A DNA stretch of 64,000 bases, taken from Vibrio ostreae (lineage in GTDB: Bacteria > Pseudomonadota > Gammaproteobacteria > Enterobacterales > Vibrionaceae). Each line of letters starts with the position of its first letter. Position 1 is the stretch's first letter. The notes under the pieces are model-generated. The model saw nothing but the letters and a program-made list of their open reading frames with translations. It ran no database searches and had not been told where the DNA came from. The stretch is taken from the NCBI RefSeq assembly GCF_019226825.1, contig NZ_CP076642.1, positions 1,346,507 through 1,410,506 on the forward strand, given 5' to 3'. Positions 59,511 to 64,000 of the stretch are shown here, piece by piece. The translations under genes and the position numbers were made by a program.

Positions 59511-60249
59511 ATGTCTCAGCGTCAAAAGATTGAGCCTCAACGAATCACCAAGCCCATACAGCTACTGGCTGCGTGGCTTGTCGGTTTGATTATCGTAAAT
59601 GGCAGTTTTCTAGGAGCTGCGATAGCTATAGAAACCCCAGTCTGGTTAAGGAGCACGCTTGTAATTGCTGCTGTACTCAACGTGCCGATTTTTCTAATTT
59701 GTCTATTCCTTCTTCAGACAAGGTTCCGACCAGAAATGCAAGAAGACTTGTTTTATCACGAATACTTGATTGCGAAAGACGGGGCGAGACAAAAGCCGAC
59801 CTCATGAAACTTTAGAAAGCGCGCCGAAGGAAAAGGGGGGAATTTGGGATGGCTATAGTATTATGCTCAATCAAAACATCGAAGGGGCGCAGGCTATAGA
59901 TGAAGAGCTCAAGTCTCAAGGTATTCCAATCACTTCATACTTTGGCGGGCCCGCAGGCCTCAAGCCTCCTGGCCTAACAGCATCAATTGGCCGCGGCTTC
60001 TCTGACGAGCAAATTAAAAAGTTGGTCCGAGCATTGAGTCAAACAAGCATTACGCACATTGATTATGCTGCTGATGAAGAAAAGCCAGATGAGTACACCA
60101 ATATAATTCTGATAGGTTCTTGGGTTCCGAGCTATGAAACGCACAGCGTTCCAATTGGCGACGCTTTAAATATGGTGAATGAATGGGCCTTCGCTGCGGA
60201 CAAATTCTACAGCGAAATAATAATTGCTCATGAAAGTGGAAACTCTTAA
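59511..60249 (+). CDS. Two-TM membrane protein with a soluble C-terminal domain, cassette-borne, frame-broken
   Basis: ATG 59511, 10 bases after the first attC core. Two membrane helices (PIQLLAAWLVGLIIVNGSF and STLVIAAVLNVPIFLICLF) are followed by FRPEMQEDLFYHEYL and, after one extra base near 59795, by a soluble domain of about 140 residues with NIEGAQAIDEELKSQGIPI and IGRGFSDEQIKKLVRAL. About 245 residues in all. The stop lies inside the second attC-like site. Such two-TM-plus-sensor proteins occur among integron cassettes and membrane-disrupting effectors; here the role is unknown. Confidence 0.6.
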
Positions 60250-60321
60250 CAATCGGCTGCACAGCGACCGGTTTTCCACCGCTTCGCGGCTCCACCCCGG
60301 CGCGTGAGCCGGGCGTTATAC
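60246..60321. mobile_element. attC-like recombination site (second)
   Basis: TAAC at the preceding stop pairs with GTTA of the core GTTATAC (60315-60321). CGGCT-G-CAC on the left pairs with GTG-AGCCG on the right, leaving one extrahelical G, the strand-choice feature of real attC sites. The centre has CCGC-TTC-GCGG. Length is about 76 bases. The style resembles class 1-type cassettes more than the Vibrio VCR repeats. Confidence 0.75.
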
Positions 60322-60363
60322 ACTTCGTCAGGTACGGAAAATATAGTAAAGAAAGAGAATGTT

Positions 60364-61460
60364 ATGGCAAAAGAGATCGAAAAAACTAGAAGAAACAAAG
60401 AGATTAGCAATTTGTCAGCAAAGATTAAATCTTTGCTTCCCAAAATTTTAGAGCTTACTGGTTATAGAAATGAGCATTCTTTGAACGCGACTTTTGGTGG
60501 TAAGTATGCAGAGTATATTGATCTTAAAAATGAGGTGATTGATACACCACAGCAGTTTCGTTCACTCTATTTAAAAGGCTTTTTGAACACGCTTGAAGAA
60601 CTTGGTTGTTCCGCGAAACCTGGAAATAAGTATTTCGATGCCTTTTCCCATTATCGCGACCATGAAGAAGTTAGGGAGTGGTTACACCTGTTTCTAGAAC
60701 GAACGTACTTAAGAAATTATGAGGAGCTTTCAAAAGTCCGTCCTACTGTTGAAGAGTCAGTGATGTGGATCGGTCAGGAAAATGCGTCATATGGAATATT
60801 GGTAACTCCTAGATTTAGCAATGGTCAATGGGAAAATGACAAGAGCGAAATTCGACGTTTTAAGAAAACGTACTGGACAATAGGGCACATCCTAGAAACT
60901 GGTTTTGTTGTACCAAGTGAAGACGAGAGAATAACCTTTTCAGATTTAGACCAATACTTGAGCTTTTTCAAAAATACATTAGTGCGTAACTCTGGTTCTA
61001 CACATGAAATGGAGTTTGCAAAACGATACTGCGAGTTTGTTAAAGCGAGCGATAACCCTGAAAACGTTCCACTCCTAATCCCTGAATTTCGTTATGGTGG
61101 GTTAGAGAAGAAGCACGAATATCGTTTAGATTTTACAGTGATCAACCCTTATAACATGACTAAGGTTGGCTTTGAGTTATCACCATGGTCAACTCACGGT
61201 ACCCTAACTGGTACCAAAGGTAAATTGCAAAAAGAAATCAATGAAGAAGCTTTAGCAAATTTTGAAAAGAAATGAGAAAGTTAAAGTCATATTTCAGAAA
61301 ATTTGGTATCTCAATCCTTGTTTTCACTGATTCTGATTTAGCTGACCATGATGCCTTGTTTGAATCAATAACTGAGTACTTAAATGTTAAAAGCAGCCCA
61401 AAGCAATTAGAGTTTCATGCTATGGATGAACTATTAAGTTTTGAAGCAGGAAGTGTATAA
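60364..61460 (+). CDS. Nuclease-like protein, cassette-borne, frame-broken
   Basis: ATG 60364 opens MAKEIEKTRRNKEISN. A helical N-terminal region of about 120 residues is followed by a middle domain with ESVMWIGQENASYG, and a C-terminal part with MEFAKRYCEF, EYRLDFTVI and KVGFELSPWSTHG. This Glu, Asp, Glu order is like a PD-(D/E)XK nuclease core with the usual Lys replaced. Adding one A at about 61270 joins ANFEKK to MRKLKSYFRKFGI and gives about 365 residues ending ELLSFEAGSV. Its stop is inside the start of a VCR-like half site. Restriction or defence function is possible, not shown. Confidence 0.6.
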
Positions 61461-61474
61461 CAAACGCTCAAGGA
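61456..61474. mobile_element. Left half of a Vibrio-type attC (VCR-like) site
   Basis: TATAACAAACGCTCAAGGA, overlapping the stop of the nuclease-like gene, has the characteristic left end of Vibrio superintegron repeats (TATAACAAACGC...). No matching right arm with a GTTRRRY core was found in the next 250 bases, so the site was probably cut by a deletion or insertion. Confidence 0.55.
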
Positions 61475-61530
61475 ATCAACATACTTTTCCTAATCTGACA
61501 GAAGACTTTTAGATCGTAAGGTGTATGTAG

Positions 61531-61638
61531 TGGTTTAATGACCTCTACGACTGTATGGTTAAGTGCATGAAGGAGTTGGCGAAAGCTGAGCCTGATATCG
61601 ATGCACTCCTACCTTGGATTATTCGTTTGCCTTTATAG
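61531..61638 (+). pseudogene. Scrap of an IS66-type transposase C-terminus
   Basis: The frame WFNDLYDCMVKCMKEL... continues to EPDIDALLPWII and a stop at 61638. IS66 transposases typically end with a phrase of the type DIDALLPWN. Stops precede it closely and no terminal inverted repeats are visible, so this is only a fragment. It lies between the broken attC site and the TRAP operon terminator. Confidence 0.4.
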
Positions 61639-61700
61639 CGGCCGCACTCACTTTTCCGATGCCTGTGAAAATAGGTAAGGTTATAATGCCTATTGTAAAA

Positions 61701-61727
61701 GCAAATGCACCCCGAAGGTGCATTTTT
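61701..61727. terminator. Bidirectional terminator after the TRAP transporter genes
   Basis: AAATGCACC pairs with GGTGCATTT around CCGAA, with T-rich flanks on both strands. It lies 7 bases after the stop of the permease gene. Confidence 0.82.
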
Positions 61728-61733
61728 AAAAGA

Positions 61734-63676
61734 TTAAGCGATTTGTGTTTTGCTTCGTTTACAGATAGGGCTGGTAATAAATCCAAGCGCGATCAGAAGA
61801 ATCAGACCTGATAGCCGTAATGCAATGATTTCTGTGCTGAAGTTAGTCGCAGTCTCTGGCCATGCAATCAGAATCCCTGCTGCGATGAAGCCAATTCGTT
61901 TAACCCAGGACAACGGTGAACCAAGCCAGCCTGAGAATCCAATACTTAATGATACAGTCGCCAAAGTAGCAACAATAATGGCAATGGTAATACTTAAAGA
62001 ATCACCAATTAGCAGTATTCCTGGCATAGTCACGAATAAGAATGGGATCAGCAATTTGACGAAGCCCAGCCGCATCGATTCAATAGCCGTTTCATTGGCT
62101 TCTGCGCCTGAAATAGTTGCTGCTGCGTAAGCGGCCAGTGCTACTGGTGGAGTAATAGCAGACACTAATCCAAAGTAAAAGATGAACATATGAGCAGAAA
62201 GTGTTTCCATACCCAGTGTTGTCATCGCTGGCGCAACCAGAACTGCAAGTAGCAGGTAGGCCGCTGAAGTTGGTAAGCCCATACCAAGAATGAAAGACGC
62301 AAGTGCCGTTAACAAAAGCACGCCCCAAAGGTTCCCGTCACCCACTTCGATAATCAGACCTGAAACCATAAGCCCCATACCGGTCAGGTTTAGAACCCCC
62401 CAATGACAATACCAGCAGATGCAACAGCAGCAACGATTGGTAATGTGTTGGTTAATGTCTCTTGCATGACTCCAATCAAGTCAACCCAATTAATACGAGT
62501 CGATGCTCTCCAAGGGCTAATGACTAAGCCTACAACAATACCCATCACTGCCGCTTGAGTCGGAGACTTGCCTGAGATCATGAGCCCAACCAACGCGACT
62601 AGTGGTAGGAGTAAATAGCTTTTTTGATTTTAACGTTTCTTTAAGCAGTTGCCATCCGGCTTCTGTATCAGGTTGTAAACCTAGACGACCTGCTTCTAAA
62701 CGAACAGAAACCATCAATGCAAGAATGTAAAGCAAAGCCGGAACTAATGCAGCCAGTGCCACTTCCGCATAAGTTATACCGATCATCTCTGCCATAAGGA
62801 AAGCAGCGGCACCCATGACAGGTGGCATGATTTGACCCAGCAGAAGAAGCCGCGGCTTCAATTGCTCCCGCTAATTTAGGGCTATAGCCAACACGCTTCA
62901 TTAATGGGATTGTGAACGTACCTGTTGTTACAACGTTTGCTACAGCACTTCCGTTTAGTGAGCCCAACAATGCACTTGAGAGAGCTGCGGAAAGCCCTGG
63001 ACCACCTTGGACACGACCGGTTAGACCACGAGCAATATCAACGAAAACTTCACCAGTACCAATTTTGGTCAGAATCGCCCCAAACAAACCGAATAGGAAA
63101 AATGTATTCAACAGCAACGCCCATTGGTACGCCATAAACACCTTCCGTAGATAGCAAGAGGGTTGACGTTAAGCGATTGAGATCGTATCCACCGTGTCCG
63201 TATTGACCGGGAATGAGATAACCGAAATAAGCGTAAGCGAACGCTTGTACCGTCATTCATTACGACTAATGTGCGTCCCACCGCCATTTTGACGAAGAAC
63301 AAGCACTATCAGAACTAATGCTAAAAACACCCATATATCGTCCGGCACAGACATTGCGCCGCGCATGATGATATCGATATAGCTATTCCATAAGTACGGA
63401 CCTGGTATTAGGGCTATTAACGACAGGATATAAAATCCCTCTTTTGAGAGATGAACGTTGCTTAGCTGCACAGAAGATCATTGCGGCACAAGCTACGAGG
63501 GAGAAAAATGATGATCGTAAAAGGAGAGCTGTGATACCGCCGTAATAGGGCTCCATAAAGTACTAGCCCTGTGATACTGACGGCTAATACGCTGAACAAA
63601 GGAAACTGGCTTCTGCTCCTTCCGACCTAAATATTCAGATGGAAAGCAAGGAGCTTTTTAAAAGTCGTCTGGTCAT
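61734..63676 (-). pseudogene. TRAP transporter fused permease (TAXI-associated, DctQM type), many frame breaks
   Basis: Segments in all three minus frames together read a fused TRAP 4TM-12TM permease of about 640 residues. Order from the N-terminus: MTRRLLKSSL (ATG 63676), FPLFSVLAVSITGLVLYG, NVHLSKEGFYILSLIALIPG, AYFGYLIPGQYGHGGYD, FGLFGAILTKIGTGEVF, GSLNGSAVANVVTTGTFTIP, QIMPPVMGAAAFLMAE and ILGMGLPTSAAYLLLAVL. At least seven shifts are needed, for example one missing G in GGGGGG near 62395 and one missing A near 62625. The density is higher than elsewhere, so either true decay or poor sequence. It follows the binding-protein gene by 22 bases. Confidence 0.75.
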
Positions 63677-63698
63677 CTTAAGTACCTCTAGTTAGCTT

Positions 63699-64000
63699 TT
63701 AAGCTTGATCAAAGAACTTTTGAGCACCCGGGTGTAGAGCAATTGGTGTATTCGGCGCAGTCTCAAGTTGAATATTTTTCGCCTGTGGGTGTACCTGTCC
63801 CAATTCATCAAGATGAGAAAATATAGCATTTGTACAATGTTATAAACTTTGAAGTCTGATCTTCTTTTCCGCTGGTAAAGAGAATCGCAGGATAATTGTT
63901 TCCTATAGCCGGTTGCTTGATATCTGGATATATCCCGGATTTCAATTTGGAGACTTGATAAAACGGGTATTTTTTAGTCTTTTGTTGAGCTTGTCTTCAT
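63699..64000 (-). pseudogene. TAXI-family TRAP solute-binding protein, C-terminal part, frame-broken
   Basis: The minus strand reads KYPFYQVSKLKSGIYPD, then NNYPAILFTSGKED, a shift near 63857, VYNIVQMLYF, a second shift near 63822, and HLDELGQVHPQAKNIQLETA with the family tail IALHPGAQKFFDQA. TAXI proteins bind glutamate-like or other organic acids and work with fused TRAP permeases. The N-terminal part lies beyond the window. Both shifts are one missing base in A- or T-runs. Confidence 0.7.

Overview
The window looks like part of the second chromosome of a Vibrio. The order zwf-pgl-gnd next to an HD-GYP gene, a ycdX-type PHP phosphatase and the kbl-tdh pair is what is known from Vibrio chromosome II. 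The proteins look gammaproteobacterial throughout. The species is not certain. No rRNA, tRNA or CRISPR array was seen.

Layout. 1-12 kb: the N-terminal part of a CSS-motif signalling protein, a PPP-type phosphatase, a LysR/MFS divergon, the dabB-dabA inorganic-carbon pump with a divergent LysR gene, an EamA exporter, a DOPA-dioxygenase-like protein, and an amidoligase paired with a peptidase C26 amidase. 12-22 kb: a Fur-boxed substrate-binding protein, a lipoprotein, a DUF3015-DUF4105 pair, a DAACS symporter, two GNAT genes, a methionine aminopeptidase, a remnant of a chemotaxis receptor and a 2-hydroxyacid dehydrogenase. 22-35.5 kb: a sugar-diacid catabolic island. It holds garD, gudD, garL, garR, garK, a tripartite tricarboxylate-type transporter (tctC apart from tctBA), poxB, a small P-loop protein and the regulator cdaR. 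Together these would import glucarate/galactarate, dehydrate it, cleave it to pyruvate and tartronate semialdehyde, and finish as 2-phosphoglycerate. PoxB could burn the pyruvate to acetate.

35.5-43.7 kb: a DUF6279 lipoprotein, homocysteine S-methyltransferase plus an amino-acid permease behind tandem MetJ boxes, a small basic secreted protein, and the oxidative pentose phosphate operon zwf-pgl-gnd. 43.7-58.7 kb: an HD-GYP sensor, a PHP phosphatase, cytochrome b562, a DUF2946 and a PepSY membrane protein, a LysR/VOC pair, an AcoR-type sigma-54 activator divergent from an aldehyde dehydrogenase with a near-perfect -24/-12 promoter, then kbl and tdh.

58.7-61.7 kb: a compact accessory stretch that looks like integron cassettes without an integrase. 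It has two attC-like sites and half of a third, a 92-residue protein, a two-TM membrane protein and a nuclease-like protein. A LexA-type box lies at one edge and an IS66-like scrap at the other. 61.7-64 kb: a TAXI-type TRAP transporter, badly frame-broken.

Quality caution. About two dozen genes are interrupted by single-base indels, nearly all in homopolymers, including core genes such as pgl. I treat these as probable sequencing errors and annotate the whole reading span, saying where the frame must shift.
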